Origin: Ephydatia muelleri
Taxonomy: Eukaryota > Porifera > Demospongiae > Spongillida > Spongillidae
NCBI GenBank assembly: GCA_013339895.1
Contig: JABACO010000005.1
Span: forward strand, 7,100,205 to 7,164,204
Length of the DNA: 64,000 bases
Direction of reading: 5' to 3'
Position numbers and translations under genes: made by a program. Under the pieces are notes generated by a model. That model was not told the DNA's origin and did no database searches. It worked only from the letters and a program-made list of their open reading frames with translations. Positions 1-9,933 of this stretch are shown here, piece by piece; position 1 is the stretch's first letter, and the number at the start of each line of letters is the position of its first letter.

Positions 1-145
1 GTGCTCTGCATTCTGATAAAATCGGTTGCTCTCAGAACGACTTTGGTTAGGCATTTTACCAGACCCTCTTTCCGCGTAGTGGTGATGTAATCCATCCGCA
101 GCTGCGGGAATCAGGGTCTGGGTACGAGACTACGCACACACAGTA

Positions 146-148
<3 letters not shown>

Positions 149-178
<30 letters not shown>
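149..178. repeat. (AC)n microsatellite
   Basis: Uninterrupted CA dinucleotide run of about 30 bp. Confidence 0.95.
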
Positions 179-181
<3 letters not shown>

Positions 182-1710
182 CAACCCACACAGCTCATAG
201 TCTTACTCTGTTCTGGCTTCACAAACAACTTAGTTTTGCATTCAAGCAAAGGGCTCCTGAATTGTAGAAATTTTGTCCATAGTATTTTACAACTGAGGGA
301 GTGGGTGCCATCACGCGAGTTCGTGTCTCGAAAATGTCGCTTCGCGCCACGACTAACCTGATGCGTGTGAAACACAAGTATGCTCGAGTCACGCACGGGT
401 ATCACTCGTGACGCGCGCACGCGTGTGTCAAGAAGCTACGTCTGGATGGTACTGTATGCGCGATTTATACAAACGATCCCGATCGCATCGGGTAAGATGG
501 CATTGTAACTCAACTGGTAGAAAACCTTTTTGGGCAGCGCGATGAGAGGTCTGGGACCGATTTCATGCCATCAAAAAACTGAAGGAGGGCCACACTTCAA
601 CTACACAGCATTATCTGTATGGTACTATCCGCACGTGAGTCAATTTTGAGGGCACGAGATGGAGGAACGTACAGATTCAACATGAAATGCTTCTCCCGGG
701 TATTGAAGCCTATAGGAAGGCCTAGTTTTTAGTACATTTTATAGTTCTTCGATGTACTAGCTATATTATTTTCAAATATCAAAATCGTAAATCGTAAAGG
801 TATTGACACAAATGACCGTGGAATATTGTAATGAGAAACCCTTCTCATTGACTACCTGTACATTTGGGGACAATGTTATGACAATCCTAGGGAAGCCCCA
901 GCTTAAATAGGACAAATACGGCGACACCACTAAAAATCATAACAAATGTAGTGTACTAACATTTTCAAATTTCAAATCCTGGGAAAAATCTGGCGTCCTT
1001 GGTATACAACTAACCCATACATTGGTATGGGAAGGTATACGGGAATATTCGGTGATTCGCAAACCGCGAGTAAAATATATGTTTATGTCGTTTGAACGTA
1101 GTAAATTAGACAGAAACTACGCTCCCTCCTATTGCGATTGGCAGCTTATGATGTAGGTGTGAAGCATGTGAGATGGCCACGTGGATCTGGGTATATGTAT
1201 CTAGGAAGGCGGGAAGACTAGTCAGTCTAAGTCACAGTGCACGACTTACAGTCAACCTTACAGTCAACCTTTTCTTTTTTATGTGATGTATGTGTATGTT
1301 CAGTTGTCTCCTTGACATTCATGAATGCAGATGACGCAAGCTGGAAGGAGCTCATGTGCTGTCAGAACAATTGTATTTGTAGGATGAGCAGTGTGTGTTG
1401 GTTTTTTCCTCACTAAGTGAGGTTTTTTTCCTTGAGCTGGTGTGGGCCCACCACTCTAAATAAATTAGGCTAAAATCAAATCTAGTTGTAGGTAGCTGGC
1501 CCCTGCTCTCCATGTGGTGGTATGTGGTTGTGGAGTTTGTGTTGAGTCAGTGTTGTGTATATGTAGTTGATGGATATATCTATGTTGGCTGTCGTGCACA
1601 AGCGACGCTACACCAATGTGTTGTCAAGTGAATGGGGGGAGAGGGGTATATGCATGGCAATAGGAGGGAGTAAATTATTCTGACTTTTGACCGCTCATTT
1701 CTGGATATGC
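179..1710. other. No gene recognised
   Basis: Only short open frames without recognisable domains. A short inverted match (CTCCCTCCTATTGC near 1121 and GCAATAGGAGGGAG near 1660) could be ends of a decayed MITE, but no target duplication was found. Confidence 0.4.
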
Positions 1711-2040
1711 AGGATCCACGCGCAACTAGGACCTCCGATGCGTCCAGGTCAGGCACGCGTCAGCAACCAAAACTGTAGCAGCCAGAACACAATTTTCTGT
1801 TGCAAAGTTGTGCTTGTAAATTAAAAAGCGAATAACATACACAGGTCTGTCTCGAGACAACCGCGTTAAAAACAAGGAGTGTGTAGAGGTGGGGGTACTT
1901 CAGTTGGGGTGGCTCTATATGAGGTGTCTTTCGATAAGACGTGTCTCAAGAGGAAGGGGTACTTCTGCGGAGGTGCTTTCACCAACTTGGCAAAATCAGA
2001 GATACTATTGAGAGGAATTGGAAACAAATCACGTGGGCAG
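1711..2040. repeat. Dispersed repeat, copy A (pair with 60636-60946)
   Basis: About 330 bp that align almost base for base, same orientation, with 60636-60946. Both begin AGGATCCACGCGCAACTAGG and end CACGTG(G/A)GCAG. Small indels separate the copies. Copy A stops at 2040, just before the Ginger-like element and its TATA duplication, so the transposon may have inserted at or near the edge of this repeat. Confidence 0.85.
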
Positions 2041-2087
2041 AAATATATGTTCCGCACGGATGTTCAATACGTAGCCCAGCCCGTTGA

Positions 2088-2138
2088 TTAACCGGCCAAC
2101 TGGTTGATTAACCGGTTGGCCGGTTAATCAACCGGGTA
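2088..2138. repeat. Subterminal palindromic cluster, left end
   Basis: Alternating GTTGATTAACCGG and CCGGTTAATCAAC units give overlapping palindromes just inside the left terminus. They match the right-end cluster at 10795-10950 and may be transposase-binding or hairpin sites. Confidence 0.7.
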
Positions 2139-2163
2139 TGCCATAATGCGCATGCTCGTATGA

Positions 2164-3385
2164 ATGTGTGAACTCATGGAGATGGAGAAAGACTCGATCA
2201 AGGTGTCGTTTCAAGAATATATTGACTCCTCTTTTCCTGTTGGTGGAAAATGTACCAGAAGCGCGGTGATCAGAAAGGAAGTGGCGCAAAGGATCGTTAA
2301 CCATCTCAAAGGTACTCCAGATGCTGATGGCGCCTTTCGTCACTTCGTCAAAAAGAGCGGCTTTGCGTTGGTTGACTTGCAATCGGTTGGAATAAGAGAC
2401 GTTGTTTCTGTGAAAGAAAAGAATCAGGTACTAATCCTTTCACGATGGTGTCTTCCATTTCTTGCCAACCCCCCCTCCCCCCCCTTCCCCCTTACCCCCC
2501 TCGGCATAGAAGAGTTGCGATTGCGGAGGAATTTTGGGAAATTCTGGAACAGGTTCATAGCTTTGCAAGCAGGAACAAAGAAGACGTATGCAAGGGTATT
2601 TGCAAGCGGCGCTTTATATCTAGCTACTAACTAGCATTTTTTCATTTATACAGATTCAGAGTTTATATTCATATCTTCCAAGAAGTGTGGTAGAACACTA
2701 TATAATGCTTTGTGTCACCTGCAGTCTCAGAATGCCTCAAAAAACAAAGCCAAATCTTCGGCCCATAATTGCAAATGGGTTGTTCTCTCGAGTACAGGTA
2801 TTTTATGTGATAATGCTGCATTACATAACACATATGCATGTATCACATATAGATTGATCTAATCGATATGAGGCATTTGCCTCATGATGGATTTAAGTGG
2901 ATACTACACATCGTTGACCATTGGTCGAAATTCACTTTTGCATTCCCCTTGGCACAAAAGTCAGCTAAGGAGGTGACCAGTGCCCTAGAAAAATGGGTGT
3001 TCCCATTTATCGGCTTACCTAGTATTATACAGAGTGACAACGGTAGAGAATTTGTTAACAAGTTGATTGAAGAGGTGGTGGCTTCTTGGCCTGGAAGTGT
3101 CCAACTTGTGAGTGGTCGACCACGTCATCCTCAATCTCAAGGCTTAGTAGAACAGGCTCACTATACCTTAGAGCGAATGTTAAGTGCTAAAATTGCAGAA
3201 TGTGGATCCAAGTCACCTCCCTGGACAAGATGGCTGCCCCACATTGTCTGTAAGTTGGAACATTTACCAAACAATATGTTAACATAAATTCATAAGAATG
3301 TTTCTTCTATAGACACAGTCAATTCTCAAGTTCATGAATCCACAAAGCACACACCATATGAGTTGGTGTTTGGGCAGCCTCCCAG
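2164..3385 (+). pseudogene. Integrase N-terminal and catalytic region (Ginger-like), five exons
   Basis: Readable exons are about 2164-2427, 2510-2595, 2654-2797, 2853-3249 and 3313-3385, separated by GT-AG introns of 55-83 nt. Exon 3 carries the zinc-binding CVTC half and LPRSVVEHY. Exon 4 is the DDE core: IDLIDMRH, then HIVDHWSKF, then QSDNGREF, then PRHPQSQGLVEQ. Exon 5 gives TKHTPYELVFGQPPR, the usual segment after the core. Decay: the reading frame shifts inside exon 2 (EQVHS to GTKKTYAR), and an in-frame TAA follows exon 5 at 3387. The fold is that of retroviral-type integrases; the Ginger assignment rests on the linked Ulp1/PHD modules. Confidence 0.75.
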
Positions 3386-3389
3386 GTAA

Positions 3390-4096
3390 GTGGTTTTACC
3401 GGATGTTTCATTCCGAGGAAAGATAGATGAGGAAGACCTTAAAGATGACACATGTGCCAAAGAGGAGGGCAGAGGGGAGTATAGTGAAGTTGCTGTGGAT
3501 AGGGTAGTAAAGGAGAATGGCAATGTAGAAAACTATTGTGAAAAGGACTATGATGACACAGGCAACATGGGAGATGGCAGTAAGGATGAGGAGCATCAAG
3601 ATGGCAGTAGCATGGAAGAGATGGCACTAAAGAGGAGGACCATGAAGATGGCAGTAGCATGGAAGATTATGGCACTAAGGAGGAGGACCATGGAAATGGT
3701 GGTAGCATGGAAGATTATGGCACTAAGGAGGAGGACCATGAAGATGGTGGTAGCATGGAAGATGACGACACTAAGGAGGAGAACCATGAAGATGGTGGTA
3801 GCATGATAGATGATGATAATGCAGATGACACTTCAGTCAACAAGGAAGAGGCCAATGAAAATGGTGGCAGGGATGTGAAGGAGCACACTGATATGAAGAG
3901 AAATCCAAACAAAATAAACTTATGCCCTGGAACTCCACTAGCAACAGTTGAGAAACATCTGAAGGTTCGTGAAAAGGCAAATGACGCATACTTAGCAACG
4001 GCAAAACGAATGACTAAGAAATATTAAAAGCAGCATAAAGTTGAAGAGTTTCTTGTTGGAGAAAATGCGAGTCTGCGCATAGACAGAACATGTTCT
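3390..4096 (+). pseudogene. Acidic repeat linker of the Ginger polyprotein
   Basis: Continuation of the integrase reading frame (VVLPDVSFRGKIDEEDL), then a very acidic stretch with a 48-bp tandem repeat, then LKVREKANDAYLATAKRMTKKY-like sequence and EEFLVGENASLRIDRT. The frame shifts in the first 48-bp unit (a base is missing relative to the later units) and a TAA interrupts it at about 4025. The MITE at 4097 cuts it between the codons for DRTC and the following DMLRLPC at 4857. Confidence 0.65.
3603..3812 (+). repeat. 48-bp (16-residue) tandem repeat, about 4 units
   Basis: Units begin at about 3603, 3651, 3699, 3747 and a partial one at 3795. The encoded unit is SMEDYGTKEEDHEDGG. Units differ by a few bases; the first has a 1-nt loss. 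Confidence 0.85.
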
Positions 4097-4851
4097 CAGG
4101 GGCGGATTTAGGGGGGGGGGGGGGGGGGGGGGTCCAGGGGGTCCGGACCCCTATATGAAGAATGACGTAATGCATACTGTAATCTATGCAGCGTTCTGCA
4201 TGTTACCGTCCTTGGATTTGCAAGATTTCACATCGTTCTAGCCAAGTGGGGTTTATATCGATCTAATTAAATCCTCCTACATGTGTATTAACGAAACATT
4301 TAATCGCGCTATCGATCGAATGGTGCGTGTGAGCAGGAATTGAGGTAAGCGATCAAAAGACGTGAATGGGATGGATCTCAGATTCTTTTCCTCAGTAAAC
4401 AGATAGCTATAGAGCTAAATAAACTAACAATACTAATATTATAGTAAAACATATGAGTCGTTTATAGACCGACATAGCTGGTGCTTGGCCACGTGCACGC
4501 TTCGGTCACAAATTCACAAAAGCTTTGCGTCACGAATTTAATTGCTGAGCAGTAGGAACCATAGCATTGTGAAGAATGAAGAGTTTTCTCGTCGCTATCC
4601 ATGCAGGCTCTAGTAATCCGGATATCGCGTGATGTATATGTATTGGATAACACTGTGAATTTCATGTTAAATAAACGCAAAAGCAAAAAAGCGGCTGGGG
4701 CTTCGCCCCAGACCCCACTGGGGGAGCTATCAGCGCTCCCCCAAAACCCCCTTGCTGTCACGGGAGGGGGCGCGCCCCCTCCCGTACCCTCCCCCAGTTT
4801 TGAATATATTTTTCAGACCCCCCCTTTCCCAAAATCCTGCATCCGCCCCTG
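4097..4851. mobile_element. Non-autonomous TIR element (CAGGGGCGGA MITE)
   Basis: 755 bp with inverted ends CAGGGGCGGATTTAGG and CCTGCATCCGCCCCTG, flanked by GTTCT on both sides (4092-4096, 4852-4856). A 22-nt G homopolymer lies 15 bp inside the left end. The ends resemble hAT-type MITEs, but hAT normally makes 8-bp duplications, so the superfamily is unsettled. No transposase is encoded. Confidence 0.8.
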
Positions 4852-4856
4852 GTTCT

Positions 4857-5760
4857 GACATGTTGCGCTTACCCTGTATCACCGTTCAGATAAGTGGTGA
4901 ACACCACTCTCTTTATCGCCTTAGATGCAGTTCAGGTGTACTTCAGAGGTGCTATCGTGCAGATGATTTAGAGCCTTTTAAAGGTGACTACTCAATCCCT
5001 GTGATGGATGGGAGTCCAACCCATAGTAAAACTGAAAGAAGCAGCAAGCAAGCAGTCACCTTGGAACTCATTCACTGCCAATAAATGTAATTGCAAACCT
5101 TGTACCTGTGAAAGTCGCAGATGCAGATGCAAAAAAAAAATGAAATTGAGTGTAGCAGCCATTGCCACAAGGGGGACCACTGCAAGAACAAGCAACAGGA
5201 TAGCAAGATCCCTAACCAAGGTTAGTGCAGATTCTTTTTTTTTTTAATTGTACGGATTTGATCACATAGGTGCATGCAATTAGATTAAATGTGCAGTGGC
5301 AGATCCAAGGGAGGGGGGAGGAGTTGCAACCCCCCTCCCTTTTTTGGACCCACTCTTTGTATTATAAATCCTCTTTATGTGATTGTATAGATAATTTTAC
5401 TTTAACCTACATGACTTTAACCATGCATATTCCAGTAAATTGCATTCTTATTTATCACCTCTTCAGATTGTAAATGCAGAAATAGATGTCATAGCAAGAG
5501 AACATGCAAATGCAAAACTGCTGGCTTCTCTTGCACATCACTTTGCCATCCTGGGCATACCTGCACTAACAACGAGAAAGCAACAACACATGAGGTTGAC
5601 ATAGATTGCGACGAACTTGATGCTGGTTCTACATCCGCTTCACAGAGCAATGTTTGGCTTAACTGCTGTGGGATTGTACTCACAAAATGGCATAAAGACA
5701 TCTTGCTGTCTTGTAATAGCTGGATAGATGATGACATTATTAATGCATCACAGTATTTAA
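4857..5760 (+). pseudogene. Integrase C-terminal module and Cys-rich domain, start of Ulp1 domain
   Basis: Reads DMLRLPCITV, YRLRCSSGVLQRCYRADDLE, then SPWNSFTA followed by a repeated CxCxxxxC pattern (CNCKPCTC, RRCRC, CSSHCHKGDHC). An intron at 5221-5466 (AAG/GTTAGT to TTCAG) joins to a second Cys block, CKCRNRCHSKRTCKCK and FSCTSLCHPGHTC. The last part, SWIDDDIINASQYL, is the N-terminal edge of a Ulp1 (C48) protease domain and is cut by the LINE at 5760. Frameshifts lie near 5010-5030 and in the A10 run at 5131-5140. The intron holds a CAGTGGCAGATCCAAGG MITE-like end at about 5295. Confidence 0.7.
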
Positions 5761-8340
5761 TGATAATAATAATGAGGCAAGTAATGGCATACAAATGCTC
5801 TTATAAACTGCCTATCTATATGGGAAAAGTTTACAAAGGTTGGAAAGGTCATGGTTAGATAATAATGATTTGAAGACTTTAACATCTTTGGCTGTAACAA
5901 TGTGCTGAGGTAGTGAATTCCACATATGAATTACTCTGTTGCTGAAGAAATGGTACCTGCATGAACGATGGGGTATACACTTGTGCTGGATTTTACATGA
6001 GTGACCACGTGTAGTAGAAAGCAGGGGATAATAAAAAAAGTCATCACGTTTGAGGTCAACAGTCTGATACACAATCTTGTAACACAAGACTAAGTCAGAA
6101 AATATTCTGCGATATTCAAGTGATTGGAGGCCAAGGTTATGAAGCCTATCAGAATAACTAAGTTCTGAAATACCAGTACGTTTACATATAGTCCTTGTGA
6201 AGAAACGTTGAACACGCTCAATACACTTTATATCAGAGATTAACCAAGGACTCCATATAGGTGAGTTATACTCTAGTATAGGCCTTACATAGATCTTATA
6301 AGCCAGAACCAAGAGATGAGGATCATTAGAAATAAATCCATTTAGTAACACTGAACAACGACCAAAAGCCTTTGCAGCAACATAAGAACAATGAACATGA
6401 GGTTTAAGATCAGAGCTGAGATGGACACCAAGATCACAAATTGAAGTGACTGACTGTAAAGGTACACTGCCTATTGAACATTGCAGAGAAGGAATATTCT
6501 GATTTCCAAATGAAATGGATACACATTTCTGTGATGCAACTGACAATTGCCATATATCAGACCATGAAGAAAAAAGAGATAAGCACTTAGCAATTGCAGT
6601 ATTATCATGGTTTGGATGAGCATGATAAAATTTAGTATCATCAGCAAACATCTTGATTTGAACAGGGTGGGGAATAGCATCTGGAAGATCATTAACATAT
6701 AACAAGAACAGTAGTGGGCCTAGAACTGACCCCTGTGGTACACCGCTAACAACAGGCAACAGCTTAGACAAACAATTCCCAATATATACACACTGTGAAC
6801 GACCACTTAAGAATGATGATAACCATTTCAAGATCTGGGGTGCCATACCATATGCTTTAAGTTTGAGTATCAATTTAGGATGACAAACAGTATCAAAAGC
6901 TTTTGCAAAGTCAATATAGACTGCATCAACTTTAAGGTGATTATCAATGGATATTGTCCAATCATTCAGAGTAGTTAGCAATTGTGTGCAAGTAGAGCGT
7001 CTAGAAAGAAACCCAAACTGGTCAGCAGATATTAGCTGATGTGATCTGAGATGAGATATAATAGATTGAGATACAATGGATTCCATAACTTTGCAAGATA
7101 TACAAGTTAATGATATTGGGCGATAGTTTGATGGCAAAGAATGAAGGCCTTTTTTATAGACAGGGCATACAAAGGCAACCTTCCATGCTTTAGGAATGAT
7201 ACCACTATCAATAGAATCATTAAAAAGTAAGGAAAGCGGAAAGGCAATAGCAGAAGCAATTGATTTGAAAAACAAAGCAGGGAATCCATCAGGGGATTTG
7301 GAACATTTAGAAGGAAGGTGAAGTAATGCATCTTGGACAATATCAGAAGAAAACGTAATAGGTGCCATTAGAACATCTGCATTCACTCGAGGAGCAAAAG
7401 ATGGTAAACTGCCATCATCATTAGTAAATACTGATGCAAAATATGTATTAAGCAATTCACATTTTTCAACATTTGATATAGCAAAAGAACCATCACTTTG
7501 CAGAAGAGGTGGAATACGGTGTGAAGCACTGATCATTGAATTAGCATAAGAGTAAAACTTTGACAAGCTTTTACTGCAGACAATTTTGTGTTCATGGTTC
7601 GATCGAAATTGTTGAACTGCATTTTCATACTGTCTAGAGATTTCACGATACTTATGTTTATCAACATGATACCATCTTCGTTTTTGTTTTAGTAGAAGTC
7701 TGATGTATTTGGGAAGTTTATGACGTTTAGGCTTCACAGGGCAAAGAGGGACAAACTCAGTTATACATCTATCAAGAATACTGCTAATTGAATTCCAGAA
7801 GTCATCAACACCATAACACTTCTCATGTAGCAAAAACCAATCAACAGAATTTAGGTAGGATATGATGGAGTCATAATCAGCCCTGAAAAAATTTCTAACC
7901 AGAATATGATCATCAGGAAAGTAATGCTGACATATGATAGAGTATTCGACAGATAAATGGTCACAACTAATAGAGAAGGGATCCACCACAGAGAGATCAG
8001 CAACAAGGTGAGGTTTAGAAGCAAAAACAAGATCAAGACAGTTATTACCATGTGTAGGTGAGTGGACCAGTTGAGTGAACCCATTACATAATGTGCAAGT
8101 AAGGAATTTAGAATGATTCAAACAACCACTGCAAGTAGGAATTCTCCAATCAATAGCAGGGAAGTTAAAGTCACCAACAACAAAAACAGGATAACATGTA
8201 TTAGAATAGCAGTCAATACATGAACATAAGGTTTCAGTGGATTCTAAGTCATTGGATGAAGATGGAGGATTATAAAAACACATAAACCGATAAGCAACAC
8301 TCTTTGATTGGTCCCCGCCTGTCTATGTAGTGATCCTTTC
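5761..8340 (-). mobile_element. 5'-truncated LINE (CR1/L2/Jockey-like) inside the Ginger element
   Basis: The insertion is on the minus strand and ends in an ATT-rich tail (ATTATTATTATCATTA as read on the minus strand). The target duplication is CAGTATTT(A/G)A at 5751-5760 and 8341-8350. Removing it joins the interrupted Ulp1 sequence INASQYL with QYLIKKENPT. The 5' part of the endonuclease domain is absent, as expected for 5' truncation by target-primed reverse transcription. Confidence 0.85.
5812..8283 (-). CDS. LINE endonuclease (partial) and reverse transcriptase ORF2
   Basis: An uninterrupted 823-codon frame. The N-terminal 130 residues are the C-terminal half of an exonuclease/endonuclease/phosphatase domain (VVGDFNFPAIDW, then ISCDHLSVEY). 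Reverse transcriptase motifs follow in order: VYKKG with NYRPISLT, QFGFLSRRSTCTQLL, AVYIDFAKAFDTV, SGVPQGSVLGPLLFLL and the catalytic KMFADDTKFY. The C-terminal 200 residues match the usual CR1/Jockey-type tail (YVRPILEYNSPIWSP, RVQRFFTRTI). The frame stays open upstream into the truncated 5' end, so the listed Met is not a native start. The intact frame suggests recent insertion. The family acts by nicking target DNA and priming cDNA synthesis there. Confidence 0.9.
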   Translation of the reverse strand: MCFYNPPSSSNDLESTETLCSCIDCYSNTCYPVFVVGDFNFPAIDWRIPTCSGCLNHSKFLTCTLCNGFTQLVHSPTHGNNCLDLVFASKPHLVADLSVVDPFSISCDHLSVEYSIICQHYFPDDHILVRNFFRADYDSIISYLNSVDWFLLHEKCYGVDDFWNSISSILDRCITEFVPLCPVKPKRHKLPKYIRLLLKQKRRWYHVDKHKYREISRQYENAVQQFRSNHEHKIVCSKSLSKFYSYANSMISASHRIPPLLQSDGSFAISNVEKCELLNTYFASVFTNDDGSLPSFAPRVNADVLMAPITFSSDIVQDALLHLPSKCSKSPDGFPALFFKSIASAIAFPLSLLFNDSIDSGIIPKAWKVAFVCPVYKKGLHSLPSNYRPISLTCISCKVMESIVSQSIISHLRSHQLISADQFGFLSRRSTCTQLLTTLNDWTISIDNHLKVDAVYIDFAKAFDTVCHPKLILKLKAYGMAPQILKWLSSFLSGRSQCVYIGNCLSKLLPVVSGVPQGSVLGPLLFLLYVNDLPDAIPHPVQIKMFADDTKFYHAHPNHDNTAIAKCLSLFSSWSDIWQLSVASQKCVSISFGNQNIPSLQCSIGSVPLQSVTSICDLGVHLSSDLKPHVHCSYVAAKAFGRCSVLLNGFISNDPHLLVLAYKIYVRPILEYNSPIWSPWLISDIKCIERVQRFFTRTICKRTGISELSYSDRLHNLGLQSLEYRRIFSDLVLCYKIVYQTVDLKRDDFFYYPLLSTTRGHSCKIQHKCIPHRSCRYHFFSNRVIHMWNSLPQHIVTAKDVKVFKSLLSNHDLSNLCKLFPYR

Positions 8341-8456
8341 CAGTATTTGATAAAGAAGGAGAACCCTACTTGTAGAGGTCTTCAATCTACTCAACTTGCA
8401 GTTAGATTTCAGATGGAAATCCAAAAAGGAGGTTTTGTTCAAGTACTGAACATTAA

Positions 8457-9933
8457 TCATACATTGATCAACGATAACCCCGGTTATCGGTTGATAACTG
8501 GGGTTATCAATTTTTGTTTTCCATTTTCTTTTGTGAAGATAGAGTGATTTGCGTTTTACAACATATTGACTTTGATCTCGGGTGTATTAACGACCGTATT
8601 CAGAAAGTGTTTTGCCAATTTCATCTCTTGGAGTCGCAGAAGTGGATAAAATAGGGTAGCAGTATACTGAAAATTTATGCTTCGGTCAATGAAACCGCCA
8701 ATAGTCGATAATCTGGTCGATATTCGCTACATCCCAAAGCAACGTGCGCACATACTATGGAACAGCATGCAACAACTGGATTCTGAGAGTAATAGAGGGG
8801 AAGTGAACTACTTTTTGTGATCATTTCCAGACAAGGCAGTAGCGGAAATGTTATAGAGTGTACTACGAACTCCATGCTAAAATCAATGCCATCTTCAATC
8901 CCTGTTAGTAGAGGGGAGCTGTTCAAGCTGCTAGGTTTTCTGCTTGCACTGACCAGAACACATTCAAAACGTCGTGATTTGTTCTCTGTTTGTGATGGTC
9001 TCTTTCCAGCACCGAAGAAGACCCAGAAGTGGGAGCATCGTTTATTTTCAACTCTTCTTGGGATGATAGAGACAGATGCATACTGTGCATGGAGACATTT
9101 TCATCCAGATGGCGCCAATGATGAACATGCAGATTTCACCGAAGAACTTGCTCAGCAGCTGCCCACAAACAATTGATAATGTGGGAACTGAGACACGTAG
9201 GAGTGTTAGCCGGGAAAACACAATTCTGGATGTGCATGCAGATGAAACATTGGCTCATGATATTGTTCTGCTTACTGAACACCCCAAGTATGCCAGAAGT
9301 AAGAAGACAGCCACTGGAGCTAGCAAAAAGGCCTTATTTAGATGCCATGTATGCAGGAATACGGCTACAATGTACTGCAAGACATGTACAATGCGTATAC
9401 CACACAACACCAGGGAAATGGTGATTGCTGTGTGTAGTATCACATCTGCACGCAAGTCAAGGTGCATAAATTATCACTTCATGCATGGAACTAGTACTTA
9501 ATCCTGAAATGCAAAAATGAATTGATAGTGCAGAGGATCCATAGCAATAAAAGGTTCCTTTCAATATTGCTTATTGCTGTATCATTTATCATCCAGATGA
9601 AAATACTCACGAAGAATTTGACATTAGGGCTAAGACACGACATTATATAGGTGTAATACTGTTATAGTAACATGATCATTGCGCACAATGAGGCTAAAAT
9701 AGTATTACTATTTTCTAGGTCTACCTAAAAGGTAACCACAACAAGGTCATTGTGAGTGTGCATGTGTGAATCCTAACTCTCATACGATACTTATACTTAA
9801 TGATTACTTATATTTCATAGGATCATGGGTGCACCTTTTAGTGCAATTGTAATTATCAAATCTAGTTCTATCGGCTCAAAAAGTCGCGTTGAAGTTTGAT
9901 AACAGGAGTTATCAAATCCTGATCAATCTATGA
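8457..9933 (+). mobile_element. piggyBac-family element, internally deleted, at a TTAA target
   Basis: TTAA occurs at both ends (8453-8456, 9934-9937), the diagnostic piggyBac target duplication. The inverted ends are TCATACATTGATCA at the left and TGATCAATCTATGA at the right. Inside each end are palindromes of the type GATAAC...GTTATC (8471-8508, 9897-9916). Removing the insert joins FVQVLNI to NKSHWIAVSS of the Ulp1 domain. Confidence 0.88.
8817..9501 (+). pseudogene. piggyBac transposase, deleted and frameshifted
   Basis: The first frame carries N-terminal piggyBac sequence (VSRGELFKLLGFLLAL, RRDLFSVCDGLFPAPK) joined directly to C-terminal sequence (WEHRLFSTLLGMIETDAY). The central catalytic DDE part is therefore missing, replaced by a junction at about 9020. 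A frameshift near 9160 leads into the C-terminal Cys-rich zinc region (FRCHVCRNTATMYCKTC, then C...H near the end), which fits the DNA-binding domain at the C-terminus of piggyBac transposases. It cannot be catalytic. Confidence 0.75.

Noticed and set aside
4097-4851. Calling the CAGGGGCGGA MITE a definite hAT
   Set aside because: The ends look hAT-like but the visible duplication is 5 bp (GTTCT), not 8, so the superfamily was left open.
6471-8084. Other minus-strand ORFs within the LINE
   Set aside because: Out-of-frame shadows of the RT ORF.
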